55,771 nucleotides of DNA from Paracoccaceae bacterium (GTDB taxonomy: Bacteria > Pseudomonadota > Alphaproteobacteria > Rhodobacterales > Rhodobacteraceae), in the NCBI GenBank assembly GCA_002709405.1, contig PAQV01000048.1, forward strand, positions 1 through 55,771, in the 5' to 3' direction. Below the pieces are notes generated by a model, which saw nothing but the letters and a program-made list of their open reading frames with translations, had not been told where the DNA came from and did not search any database. Positions 1 to 8,185 of this stretch are shown here, piece after piece. How positions within the stretch are numbered: position 1 is the stretch's first letter; each line of letters begins with the position of its first letter. The translations under genes and the position numbers were made by a program.

Positions 1-914
1 CCCATCGCCCCGTCCTCGGAGGCCGAGACATTCAGCGGCAGGGTAAAGCCCCAGACCTGCTCGCGCTCCTCCTTGCCGAGGATGTCGTAATATTCGGCAA
101 ATCCCGCGTTCAGGTCGGCCTTGGTGAAGAGCACATAGACCGGGAACCGCACGCCCAGCTGCTCGCGCAGCTCGTGCAGACGGCGGCGGACGGCCTGCGC
201 ATGGGCCTTCTGCGTCAGCTCGTCCTGCATGTAGAGATCGCTGAGCGAGATCGCCACGATGGCGCCGTTGACCGGCTGGCGGGGGCGGTATTTCTTGAGA
301 AGGCCAAGGAAGCCCAGCCAGGCCTTGTTGTCGGCCTCGGCATCGGCTTCATGGGTGGTGTAGCGCCCGGCGGTATCGATCAGCACGGCCTCGTTGGTGA
401 ACCACCAGTCGCAGTTGCGCGTGCCCCCGACCCCGCCGATGGCCCCCTTGCCCAGGGCTTCGGCCAGCGGGAACTGCAGGCCGGAATTGACGATCGCCGT
501 GGTCTTGCCCGCGCCCGGAGGCCCGATGATCACGTACCAGGGCAATTCGTTCAGCGTCTTGCGCCCGCCCTTGGACTTGCGCAGGGCCGTCATCGCCGTC
601 TTGAACTTGGCCTTCAGCTCGTCCATCTCGGCCGAGATCAGCGCCGCCCCGGGATCGACCGCCTCGACCATGTCCTCGGCCATGTCGTCGTCATGCTTGC
701 GCCGGGTCAGGGCGACGATCAGCATGGCCGTCCCGAACAGCAGGGCGATCACGCAGATCACCACGACCCGGGGCACCACCGCCGCGAAGGGGCGCCATTC
801 GTCGTTGCCGATCAGCGGGCCAAAGTACCAGAACGCCCCGCCCAGCACGGCGGCCACGAAGAACAGCACGAAATAGATCGACCGGAACAGCCGGAAGAAG
901 GTGCGCAGGATCAT
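1..914 (-). CDS. tssM: TssM (IcmF), T6SS membrane-complex protein, N-terminal part
   Basis: This is the inner-membrane protein that, with TssL and TssJ, forms the T6SS envelope-spanning complex. The reading frame starts at an ATG (912-914) that overlaps the TssL stop (ATGA) and stays open to the window edge, so only about 304 N-terminal residues are seen. Two hydrophobic segments lie near residues 8-30 and 43-64. A cytoplasmic NTPase-like domain follows with a clear Walker A motif, GPPGAGKT (131-138), and downstream an LIDTAGRY segment like those of IcmF GTPase-type domains. The overlap implies translational coupling with tssL. The periplasmic part is missing only because the window ends. The family call is very secure. 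Confidence 0.95.
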   Translation of the reverse strand, partial: MILRTFFRLFRSIYFVLFFVAAVLGGAFWYFGPLIGNDEWRPFAAVVPRVVVICVIALLFGTAMLIVALTRRKHDDDMAEDMVEAVDPGAALISAEMDELKAKFKTAMTALRKSKGGRKTLNELPWYVIIGPPGAGKTTAIVNSGLQFPLAEALGKGAIGGVGGTRNCDWWFTNEAVLIDTAGRYTTHEADAEADNKAWLGFLGLLKKYRPRQPVNGAIVAISLSDLYMQDELTQKAHAQAVRRRLHELREQLGVRFPVYVLFTKADLNAGFAEYYDILGKEEREQVWGFTLPLNVSASEDGAM

Positions 915-2329
915 CCCTTGGTCTCCTGAACCAGCACGACCTCGATCCGCCGGTTGGCGGCCCGGCCGTCGCGGGTGCCGTTGTCGGCGATGGGCTCCTT
1001 GTCGGCCCGGCCCTCGGCGGACAGGCGCGCGGGGTCATCCATCCGCGCTTCCATGCCAGCCATGACCGACTTGGCCCGCGCAAGCGACAGGGCCATGTTC
1101 GACGGAAAGCGCGAGGACCGGATCGGCACGTTGTCGGAATGGCCCGTCACGATCACCGGGCCGGGTTCGTCGTTCAGCGCGCTGGCCACCCGGTTGACCG
1201 GCTCGCGGAACCGGTCCTGCAACTGGTCCGACCCGGACGCGAACATGCCCGAGCCCTTGATCCGGATGATTAGCGTGTTGCCCTTCTGGAAGACCTCGAC
1301 GATGCCCTCTTCGATTTCCTCGGTCAGGAAACCTTCGACCTTGGCGATCTGTTCGGCAATGGTGGACGCGGGGGGCAAGGGCGGCGGCGGCGGCGCGCGC
1401 CGTTCCAGCCGTGCGGGCGGGCCCGCGTCGATGATGGCCAGCTGGCCGATCACCCGTTCGGTCTGCACCGACAGCGCATAGGACAGCCCGCCGAATTCCA
1501 TCAGCATCAACAAGGCCGTGACCCCCACGGCGATCCAGACCACGCGCCAGGCCGACAACACACGGAAGGGCTTCTTGACCCCTTTCCAGTTCGGAGACAG
1601 GTCCCGTTCGACCTGGCCCCGCTGGCCGCGGATGATGCGTGACAGGCCCTGCCGGATGCGCAGGTGTTTTTCGGATCCGTTCTGCTCGATGCGCAGCCGG
1701 CCCTCGAAACCCAGCGACATGCACATGTAGAGGAATTCGAGCATGTCGATGTTGTTGGACGGGTCCTTTTCCAGCCGGGCCAACAGGTCGTAGAAGCGGT
1801 CTCCGCCCACGGTTTCGCGGTGGAACGTGCCCACCATGGATTGCAGTCCCCAGTCCGACTGGCCGCCCCAGGGCGTGTTCAGCACCACGTCGTCGATGGT
1901 CGCGCACATGGCATAGCGGGCGACCTTGACGGTCTGGGCCTGGATACCCGCCTGCAGGGCCCGGTTTTCGAAGGCCCGAACCTCGGCCACGACCGACTGG
2001 CGCAGCTTGTCGGGGTCCATGTGCTGGGCCCGGTTGCGGATGCGGCTGATCAGGGAAAACAGGGTCGAGGCGCAGGCCACAAGCTGGTTCATGCCCGTCA
2101 TCGCCTGGGCGGCGCTGGCATCGCCCGTTGTCCGCCGGGGCGCGGCATGGGGCACGCCGTAGGCCCCGCCCTGCCCTGCCGACATGCCGGGCGCGGCCCC
2201 TGGCGCGGCCGGAGCAACAGGCGCAAAGGGATCGGCCGGCTGGGCCGCAGGACGCCGGCCGCCGGGATTGGGGCGGATCACCGTCTTGTCGGTGTCCCCC
2301 GGTTCGGCAAATGGATCCTCGTCCGCCAT
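911..2329 (-). CDS. tssL: TssL (DotU/IcmH) with C-terminal OmpA peptidoglycan-binding domain
   Basis: Inner-membrane component of the T6SS anchor, 472 residues. A proline/alanine-rich tail (about 1-75) precedes the cytoplasmic DotU domain (about 78-255). A membrane span follows near 261-288, then a periplasmic proline stretch (RAPPPPPLPP) and an OmpA-like domain (about 335-470). The OmpA domain carries VTGHSDN and ends with the typical NRRIEVVL signature. TssL proteins with a fused OmpA domain bind peptidoglycan directly, which lets them anchor the complex without a separate TagL. The start is preceded by a GAGGGGG ribosome site, 11 bases beyond the tssK stop. Confidence 0.95.
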   Translation of the reverse strand: MADEDPFAEPGDTDKTVIRPNPGGRRPAAQPADPFAPVAPAAPGAAPGMSAGQGGAYGVPHAAPRRTTGDASAAQAMTGMNQLVACASTLFSLISRIRNRAQHMDPDKLRQSVVAEVRAFENRALQAGIQAQTVKVARYAMCATIDDVVLNTPWGGQSDWGLQSMVGTFHRETVGGDRFYDLLARLEKDPSNNIDMLEFLYMCMSLGFEGRLRIEQNGSEKHLRIRQGLSRIIRGQRGQVERDLSPNWKGVKKPFRVLSAWRVVWIAVGVTALLMLMEFGGLSYALSVQTERVIGQLAIIDAGPPARLERRAPPPPPLPPASTIAEQIAKVEGFLTEEIEEGIVEVFQKGNTLIIRIKGSGMFASGSDQLQDRFREPVNRVASALNDEPGPVIVTGHSDNVPIRSSRFPSNMALSLARAKSVMAGMEARMDDPARLSAEGRADKEPIADNGTRDGRAANRRIEVVLVQETKG

Positions 2330-2339
2330 CGCGGCCCCC

Positions 2340-3680
2340 TCACGTGTTGCGGATCGCCCAAAGTTCCATTTTCAGCCCCGGATACTGCCCCGAGACATGC
2401 ACCGCGATCCCGCCCGAGGTGGTCATCTTGCGCCAGTACGGGCTGTCGCCGTCCAGTTCGAAATAGACCACCCCGGCATGGTAGGGGATCTGGCGCGGGG
2501 CCACCGGCAACGGGCGCAGGGTGATCCCCGGCAGGGCCGAGTTGACCAGCTGGCGGATTTCCTCCACCGGGCCGATCTTGGCCTGGCCGGCGAAGTGGCG
2601 GCGCACGTCCTCGGCCGGGATCTCGGCATCGACGGCCAGCACGAAGCCCGCGTTGCCCAGCAGCTTGCGGTCCGCGATCACGCCAACCGAAATGCCGTAC
2701 TTGCGCAGTTCCAGCGGGATCGGGATCGCCGTCTGTTCCAGCACCGAGCTGAGGTATTGCCGCAGGATTCGCATCACCGGCAGGAAACAATTGGTCAGGT
2801 TATCATGGGTATAAGGCGGCAGCTCGGGCGCCACTTTTTCCGTGGTCATGAAGACCGACAGCTCGCCCGCCACGCCCGCCAGGAAGCGGAAGGCATCCTC
2901 GGGGTGGACGTTTTCGATCTGGCCCATGTGGCGGACCTGCGGGATCAGCCGGTTGATGATCGTCAGCAGCAGGAAATCCGACACCTCGGCCACGCCCCGC
3001 GCGGCCCCGCCCTCGGACAGGCGGCCCGCCAGGGCGGTCATCCGGTGCGACAGCAGCCCGTCGAGCTCGCGGAAGAACCCCGACAGGGTCTGGCTGGCCC
3101 GGATATCCAGGCATGACGGGATAAAGCTTTGGTCCAGGACGATTTCCCGGTCCGAGCGCACCTCGATGATCTTGGCCACCGGGATCGCCAGCCGGTCGGC
3201 CATGTCGTCGACCTCCAGCGCGAATTGCAGGCGCATCTTGCCGACCCCGATGGTCACCGGCTTGCGCTCCTGGCTCATGGTGTCGGTGACCTCGATCTCG
3301 CCGGGGCGCAACCGGCTGGCCGAGCTTTCCGCCCCGCTCAGGTCGACCTCGGCGGCGCCCTGGCGGCGCTGCGGCACGGTCAGGTAGACGATGCAGTCCT
3401 TCACCGTTTCGGGCACTTCCAGGGCGGGCGGGTGGTCGTCGGCCATCGGAATGCGGAAGACGGTGCCGTCCTGGGTCAGGCCGGTCGCGGTCTTCAGCGC
3501 GAACTGGCCCACCTTCAGCACGTCAAAGTCGATGTCCAGCGTCGACACGCCCCAGGCATAGGGGCGCAGACGACGGGCCAGCCCGCCCACCAGCGCCTCG
3601 GCATAGCGGTCGGCCTGCTGGAAATGATGGGGCTGGACGAAGAGACCTTCGGTCCAAAGCACCTTGCTGTCCCAGGACAT
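2340..3680 (-). CDS. tssK: TssK, T6SS baseplate protein
   Basis: TssK links the T6SS baseplate to the membrane complex through TssL and TssM. The 446-residue protein starts MSWDSKVLWTEGLFVQPHHF, the usual family opening; the motif FVQPHHFQ is diagnostic. Length matches the family (about 440-450). An AAGGAGA ribosome site precedes the ATG. The gene sits between tagH and tssL with a short spacing, as in many proteobacterial T6SS operons. Nothing appears truncated. Confidence 0.96.
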   Translation of the reverse strand: MSWDSKVLWTEGLFVQPHHFQQADRYAEALVGGLARRLRPYAWGVSTLDIDFDVLKVGQFALKTATGLTQDGTVFRIPMADDHPPALEVPETVKDCIVYLTVPQRRQGAAEVDLSGAESSASRLRPGEIEVTDTMSQERKPVTIGVGKMRLQFALEVDDMADRLAIPVAKIIEVRSDREIVLDQSFIPSCLDIRASQTLSGFFRELDGLLSHRMTALAGRLSEGGAARGVAEVSDFLLLTIINRLIPQVRHMGQIENVHPEDAFRFLAGVAGELSVFMTTEKVAPELPPYTHDNLTNCFLPVMRILRQYLSSVLEQTAIPIPLELRKYGISVGVIADRKLLGNAGFVLAVDAEIPAEDVRRHFAGQAKIGPVEEIRQLVNSALPGITLRPLPVAPRQIPYHAGVVYFELDGDSPYWRKMTTSGGIAVHVSGQYPGLKMELWAIRNT

Positions 3681-3721
3681 GGGCGTTGTTCTCCTTGGCG
3701 GCCCGCTTGGCGCGGGTCCTT

Positions 3722-5227
3722 CTATTTGTCGTCCCGGTCCTTCAACCGGTTCAATTGATCTTGATAGGCCCGCGCGAATTCGCGGCTGAAGAAGTGGTGG
3801 AAGTCATGTTCGGCCTGGTCGGAAATCTCGGCGAACATCTTTTCGTAGACATCCCAGTACTGCGCCTTGCGGCCCCGGAACAGGTTGCCAAGCCGGCCCG
3901 AGGTTTCGATCCGCTCGGCCAGCACCTCGGGGCTGAGCTTGGCCAGCACCGACTTGATCGCGGTTTCCATGCCGGCGACCATGGCCACCTCGTGCGCGGC
4001 GATGTCGTCCAGCGCCTGGCGGGCCGCCTCGTCGGGGGTCATGTAGCCGCGCCGGCGCGGGCGCAGCAGCGCCTCGATCGCCTGTTCGGGGCTGACCGAG
4101 AATTTCAGCGGGTTGTTGCCCCCGGCCGCGATCATCGTCTGTTCGATGCGGAATTCCGACTTGATCGAGCTGCGCGTCATCAGGATCTCGCGGATCCCGC
4201 TGACCAGTTCGCGCATGATCGCCCCGGCCCGGGCCATGGTGTCGGCCAGGTCCTCGTCGCGGATGTCCATGTCGTCAGCGCCCAGGGCATCCAGGAACGC
4301 CCGGGCCGCGTCCTGGCTGGCCGGCCTGGCGGGCACCGCGGTATCGCTTGCCGCGGTCGGCGCCGGTTCGGCGGGCGTCAGCGGGCCGGGTTGAAACGTT
4401 GGCTCTGGTGGGGCCTGGTAGGGCGCGGGCTTTGGCGGCACCAGATCGGGCTGGGGCGGTTCCAGCCCGGCAAAGGGGTCGTCGGGATCGGGCGCCGGCG
4501 CGGTGGTCTTTGGCGGGGACGGCTCGCCCGGGTCCGGGGCCAGCAAGTCGTCCCAATCGTCGGGAATGATCGACCGGGCCGGCGTCGGCGGATCGAAACT
4601 GTCGCTGGCCGAGGGATGATGGGCGGCGAAACTCGCCCCCTGCCCTTCGCGCCCGTCCGGGGCCGGCTGGAAGAACGGATCGTCGTCATCGGCCCCGTCG
4701 GGCGGCAGCAGCTCGTCGATGGGATCAACCGGCGTGATCTGGGACGGTCCCGTTGGCACCGACTGGCCGCCCAGCAACTCGTCCAGCACGTCGCCGCCCT
4801 GCCCCGGGCTGTCGAGGAAATCCAGCGGGTCCGGCGACAGGTCCGCCTGTCCCGGCGACACCGGCAGATCGGCCAGCGGATCGGGCGGCAGGTCCAGTGC
4901 CGAGGGCGCGCCGGGGGTGATCGACACCACCAGTTCAAAGAGCCCAAGGGTCAGCACATCGCCGTTCGACAGGGGCGTCGGCACCGGGCCAAGGGGCACC
5001 TTGGCATAGTTCAGGTAGGTGCCATTGGTCGACAGGTCGATGACCACGACATTGCCGCCCTGGTCCTCGATCACGCAATGGCTCTTGGACAGCATCCGGT
5101 CGGGGTCGGGCAACACCAGGTCGTTGGCGGGCCCACGCCCGATGGACAGGCTGCCGCCCGACATGGTGATGGGTCCGGCATTGCCGGGCACCGGGCCGGT
5201 CGGCTGAAACGAGACGGTCACGGACAT
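3722..5227 (-). CDS. tagH: FHA-domain T6SS protein TagH (Fha)
   Basis: A 501-residue protein with an N-terminal forkhead-associated (phosphothreonine-binding) domain, about residues 20-100. The FHA signatures are visible as SIGRGPANDL, SKSHCVIE and STNGTYLN. A long acidic, proline-rich low-complexity linker (about 110-320) leads to a C-terminal helical domain (about 325-500) typical of TagH. In characterised systems Fha proteins are phosphorylated by the PpkA kinase and turn on T6SS assembly. A PpkA-like kinase lies at 34629-36848, so a threonine-phosphorylation switch is likely here (inference). The start has a GAGG ribosome site. Confidence 0.92.
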   Translation of the reverse strand: MSVTVSFQPTGPVPGNAGPITMSGGSLSIGRGPANDLVLPDPDRMLSKSHCVIEDQGGNVVVIDLSTNGTYLNYAKVPLGPVPTPLSNGDVLTLGLFELVVSITPGAPSALDLPPDPLADLPVSPGQADLSPDPLDFLDSPGQGGDVLDELLGGQSVPTGPSQITPVDPIDELLPPDGADDDDPFFQPAPDGREGQGASFAAHHPSASDSFDPPTPARSIIPDDWDDLLAPDPGEPSPPKTTAPAPDPDDPFAGLEPPQPDLVPPKPAPYQAPPEPTFQPGPLTPAEPAPTAASDTAVPARPASQDAARAFLDALGADDMDIRDEDLADTMARAGAIMRELVSGIREILMTRSSIKSEFRIEQTMIAAGGNNPLKFSVSPEQAIEALLRPRRRGYMTPDEAARQALDDIAAHEVAMVAGMETAIKSVLAKLSPEVLAERIETSGRLGNLFRGRKAQYWDVYEKMFAEISDQAEHDFHHFFSREFARAYQDQLNRLKDRDDK

Positions 5228-5301
5228 AAATACCTCAGCCGCCGACCGGGCCGGCGAATGCTGCGTTGCGGATATGCCGAGACGTCGTGATCATGCCTGC
5301 C

Positions 5302-5901
5302 TTACGCGCTCCCCATGTCTTCGATCCGGCCATTGCCTCCTCGGGCGATATTGACGGCGCGGTCGACCAGAAGACTGCCATGTTCCTCAAACCTATCAGA
5401 CATTTCACCAAGTGCTACCATATTCATCCCGAACGCCGCGGCCTCGGCGACCCCGGCCGGGGCGGGATACTTGGCCAGGTCTCCCGGCCCCAGCGTCCCG
5501 TCGCAATAAAGCGCCGCCATGGCGCAATGCACCGTGTCGTCGTCGACATAAGCCGCGTCGATGGCCGAGCTGGCCGCCGTGCGGTTGTCGTCGGTGGGCT
5601 CGAACACCCAGGCCTCGGCCGCCTTCAGCGGCATCGGGTCCTTGTCGGATTTCGGCCCGATGAAATCGCGGGCCGCCATGCAGGCCCACCACACCCGTTC
5701 GCGCGGCGGCAGGGCCACGGCCAGAAGGTGCAGCATGTCGAAGATCTCGCCCTTCTCGGCCAGCTCGGCCAGCACCTCGTCGACCGGCGCGCTGGCGGGC
5801 GCGGTGACATCGGCGGTCAGCCGGGCACTCGCCCGCGCCAGCAGCTTCGCCGCCGGCTCCTGCGGGACCTTGATCATTCCTGTGAATCGTTCCGTCGTCA
5901 T
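5302..5901 (-). CDS. DUF6931-like protein next to vgrG, function unknown
   Basis: A 199-residue soluble, alanine-rich protein without signal peptide or membrane segment. I recognise it tentatively as the DUF6931 type found in alphaproteobacterial T6SS clusters. Features are a conserved-looking centre with RVWWACMAARDF and tryptophans near residues 71-72 and 98. It begins 8 bases after the vgrG stop, so it is co-translated with VgrG. That position is typical of VgrG-specific adaptors, chaperones or effectors, and an adaptor role is the favoured inference. No enzymatic motif was seen and no obvious immunity gene follows. Confidence 0.75.
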   Translation of the reverse strand: MTTERFTGMIKVPQEPAAKLLARASARLTADVTAPASAPVDEVLAELAEKGEIFDMLHLLAVALPPRERVWWACMAARDFIGPKSDKDPMPLKAAEAWVFEPTDDNRTAASSAIDAAYVDDDTVHCAMAALYCDGTLGPGDLAKYPAPAGVAEAAAFGMNMVALGEMSDRFEEHGSLLVDRAVNIARGGNGRIEDMGSA

Positions 5902-5909
5902 GGCCCGTC

Positions 5910-8120
5910 CTAGTTGATCATCGTGACGCCGCCCTTCAGGGTCAGCATCGCCGCCCCCTTGACGGTGGTCATCTTGCTGTCGACCGTGGCCATTCCCTTG
6001 GCCTTCACATCCACCATGGGCGCATCGATCGTCACCCCCATCATGTCCAGCGTGATGGTCGATTTCCCGACCTTCAGAACGATCTTCTGCTTGGCCTCGA
6101 TCTCGATCTTGCCCATCGAGGCGGTGACCGAGATATTGCCCTTGTCGACCTTGGTCGTCTGGTTGCCCGTCTCGACGGTTATCGTCTGGTTGCCCGTCTC
6201 CACGGTCGTCTCGTGGTTGTCCTTGATGGTTTCCAGAAGCTTGCCCTTGACCACGTCCAGGAAGGTATCGCCGGTTTCCACCGTCGTCTTGAAGTCCTTG
6301 TGGATGGTCTTTTCCTGGCTGCCCTTGGTCACGAAGAAGAAGGCATCGCCTTCCTGCACCTCTTCTTCCTTGTTGGTCTTGATCACCTGCAACAGAGACC
6401 CGTCTTCGGAGTTCTTGAAACTGTAGTCCTTCAGCGTGTCGGCATCCTTCAGCCCGACCCCGATACGCGAGATGTTCTTGGTCAGGAACTGGTGGTTCTT
6501 CTGGGCCTGCATCCGCAGCAATTCCGACCCGGCCTTGTCCTCGAACATCATCTCGTTGAAGGCCTGGGCATCGTTCACGCCCTTGGTGCTGTCGGACCGG
6601 ATGCCCACCTGCGACGACGTCTCCTTCTTGGAATAGAAGGTCGGGTTGTTCTCGTTGTACAGCATGCCCACGCAGATCGGCCGGCTGGGGTCGCCTTCCT
6701 CGAACTGGATGATGACCTCCTGGCCGATGCGCGGCACGGCGGCAAAGCCCCAGTTCTTGCCGGCCCAGGGGCTGGCCACGCGCACCCAGCAGGATGAGGT
6801 TTCGTCCTTCTTGCCCTCACGGTCCCAGTGGAACTGGACCCGGATGCGCCCGTAATCGTCGGTGTGGATCTCTTCGCCCGAAGGCCCCACGACCAACGCC
6901 GTCTGCAGCCCGCCGATCACCGGCCAGGGTGTGGTCAGGGGCGCACGGAAGGACTCGGCCAGGTCGATGGCCTCGATCGTCGCGGCATAGGCGTAGTTGG
7001 CGATGCCCTCGGGGATCTCGAGGTTCAGCGCCTTCAGATCGTATTCGGTGGGGTCGTCGGCCACGTCCATGTCTGACTGGACGTAATGAGTGGCCCCGAT
7101 GACCAGGTAGTCCTTCTTGGCCTCGGCATCCGGGTGGTCGGTCAGCGAAAAGCTGTGGCCCACACCCATGGCGCGCACGCTGGATGCGCCGCGCCAGGTC
7201 TTGTGGCGGACGGTCTCAGCATCCAGCCGCACCCGGGCCCGGCGCATCGCGCGGTCGCTTTCCTTGGTGATGGGATCGTCCGCGGGCTTGGTGCCCTCGC
7301 CCCGGAACCGGCCGGGATAGTCGTACAATTCCAGGTTGTCGCGCGAGAACTTGCGCGAGCCGGCCTCTTCGCTCGTTTCCATCGAGGTCGCGGGCTTGAA
7401 CAGGTCGTAATCGTTGATCGTGACCATGCCGGATGTGAAATTGCGCGCCGCCGCCCATTCGGTGATATGTTCATCGCGCCGCTTGTCGACATTGGTCCGG
7501 GCCATGAACGGCACCTTGGCCAATTCGGGCACCGGGTTATGAGAGCTCTTGCTGTCGCAAAACGTCAACTGGTCCGGGACTTCCGATCCCGATTTGGTGT
7601 CGAAGAAATAATAGATCCCCTCTTGCTCCAGCAGCCGCGAGATAAAGGCAAAATCGGTTTCGCGGTATTGCACGCAATATTGCCGTTCATCATAGCTGTC
7701 GGACAGTTTGAAACTGTAATCGGTAAAGCCGTATTCGCCCAGGATCTGTTCGATGATCTTCTGGGTGGTGAGATTCTGGAATACCCGGCAATCCGTGGTC
7801 CGGGTCAGGAAAAAGAACCACGGGCGGACCTCGGCCACGTATTGGCGCACCCCGGCCCGCAGGCCAAGGTTTTCGACCGACACGCAAATGCCGCCGAAAT
7901 CGCGCACCCCCTTGCTGGCGGTGGTCAGATGCACGGCCAATTTCTGGCCGATGAATTGGGTCAGGTCCAGATCCTTGGTCTTGGACTGAAACGACACCGT
8001 CATCTCGGTCAGGCGGCTCATGCCCTCGCGGATGATCGCCTTGCGGAATTGCAGGTCCGAGGCCTTGTAATCGCCCGACATCCAAGCGATCGCATCGTCA
8101 TGAGGCTTGCTGACCGTCAT
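5910..8120 (-). CDS. vgrG: VgrG (TssI), T6SS spike protein
   Basis: The trimeric spike at the tip of the Hcp tube, 736 residues from the ATG at 8118-8120. The N-terminal part is the phage gp27-like region. The gp5-like OB fold is recognisable by DDYGRIRVQFHWDREGK and SCWVRVASPWAGKNWG, about residues 395-460. The C-terminal part is a beta-helix-like needle of short repeats (TVETGDTF, TVETGNQT twice, NISVTASMGKIEIEAKQKI) ending in a hydrophobic tip. No extra effector domain is fused. An in-frame TTG at 8133-8135 would add five residues. I prefer the ATG because it forms an ATGA overlap with the stop of the small upstream ORF, as at other junctions in this operon. Confidence 0.95.
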   Translation of the reverse strand: MTVSKPHDDAIAWMSGDYKASDLQFRKAIIREGMSRLTEMTVSFQSKTKDLDLTQFIGQKLAVHLTTASKGVRDFGGICVSVENLGLRAGVRQYVAEVRPWFFFLTRTTDCRVFQNLTTQKIIEQILGEYGFTDYSFKLSDSYDERQYCVQYRETDFAFISRLLEQEGIYYFFDTKSGSEVPDQLTFCDSKSSHNPVPELAKVPFMARTNVDKRRDEHITEWAAARNFTSGMVTINDYDLFKPATSMETSEEAGSRKFSRDNLELYDYPGRFRGEGTKPADDPITKESDRAMRRARVRLDAETVRHKTWRGASSVRAMGVGHSFSLTDHPDAEAKKDYLVIGATHYVQSDMDVADDPTEYDLKALNLEIPEGIANYAYAATIEAIDLAESFRAPLTTPWPVIGGLQTALVVGPSGEEIHTDDYGRIRVQFHWDREGKKDETSSCWVRVASPWAGKNWGFAAVPRIGQEVIIQFEEGDPSRPICVGMLYNENNPTFYSKKETSSQVGIRSDSTKGVNDAQAFNEMMFEDKAGSELLRMQAQKNHQFLTKNISRIGVGLKDADTLKDYSFKNSEDGSLLQVIKTNKEEEVQEGDAFFFVTKGSQEKTIHKDFKTTVETGDTFLDVVKGKLLETIKDNHETTVETGNQTITVETGNQTTKVDKGNISVTASMGKIEIEAKQKIVLKVGKSTITLDMMGVTIDAPMVDVKAKGMATVDSKMTTVKGAAMLTLKGGVTMIN

Positions 8121-8185
8121 CGCCGGCCCGCCCAAGCGGTCCCGCTATCGGTCGCGCCCTTGGTCAAATTGTCAAATCCCTGCAT
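8117..8185 (-). CDS. Possible 22-codon ORF linking the composite sheath gene to vgrG
   Basis: The composite sheath gene ends in TGATG: its TGA (8185-8187) overlaps an ATG (8183-8185). That ATG opens a 22-codon frame starting MQGFDNLTKG, and its stop overlaps the vgrG ATG (ATGA at 8117-8120). A strong GGAGGACC site lies just before the ATG, inside the 3' end of the upstream gene, whereas vgrG itself has no equally good site. It may be a real micropeptide or only a coupling device that hands ribosomes to vgrG. No homology was recognised. Confidence 0.4.
   Translation of the reverse strand: MQGFDNLTKGATDSGTAWAGRR

Noticed and set aside
8121-8135. TTG start for vgrG five codons upstream
   Set aside because: The ATG at 8120 has the coupled ATGA junction seen elsewhere in this operon; the TTG remains possible.
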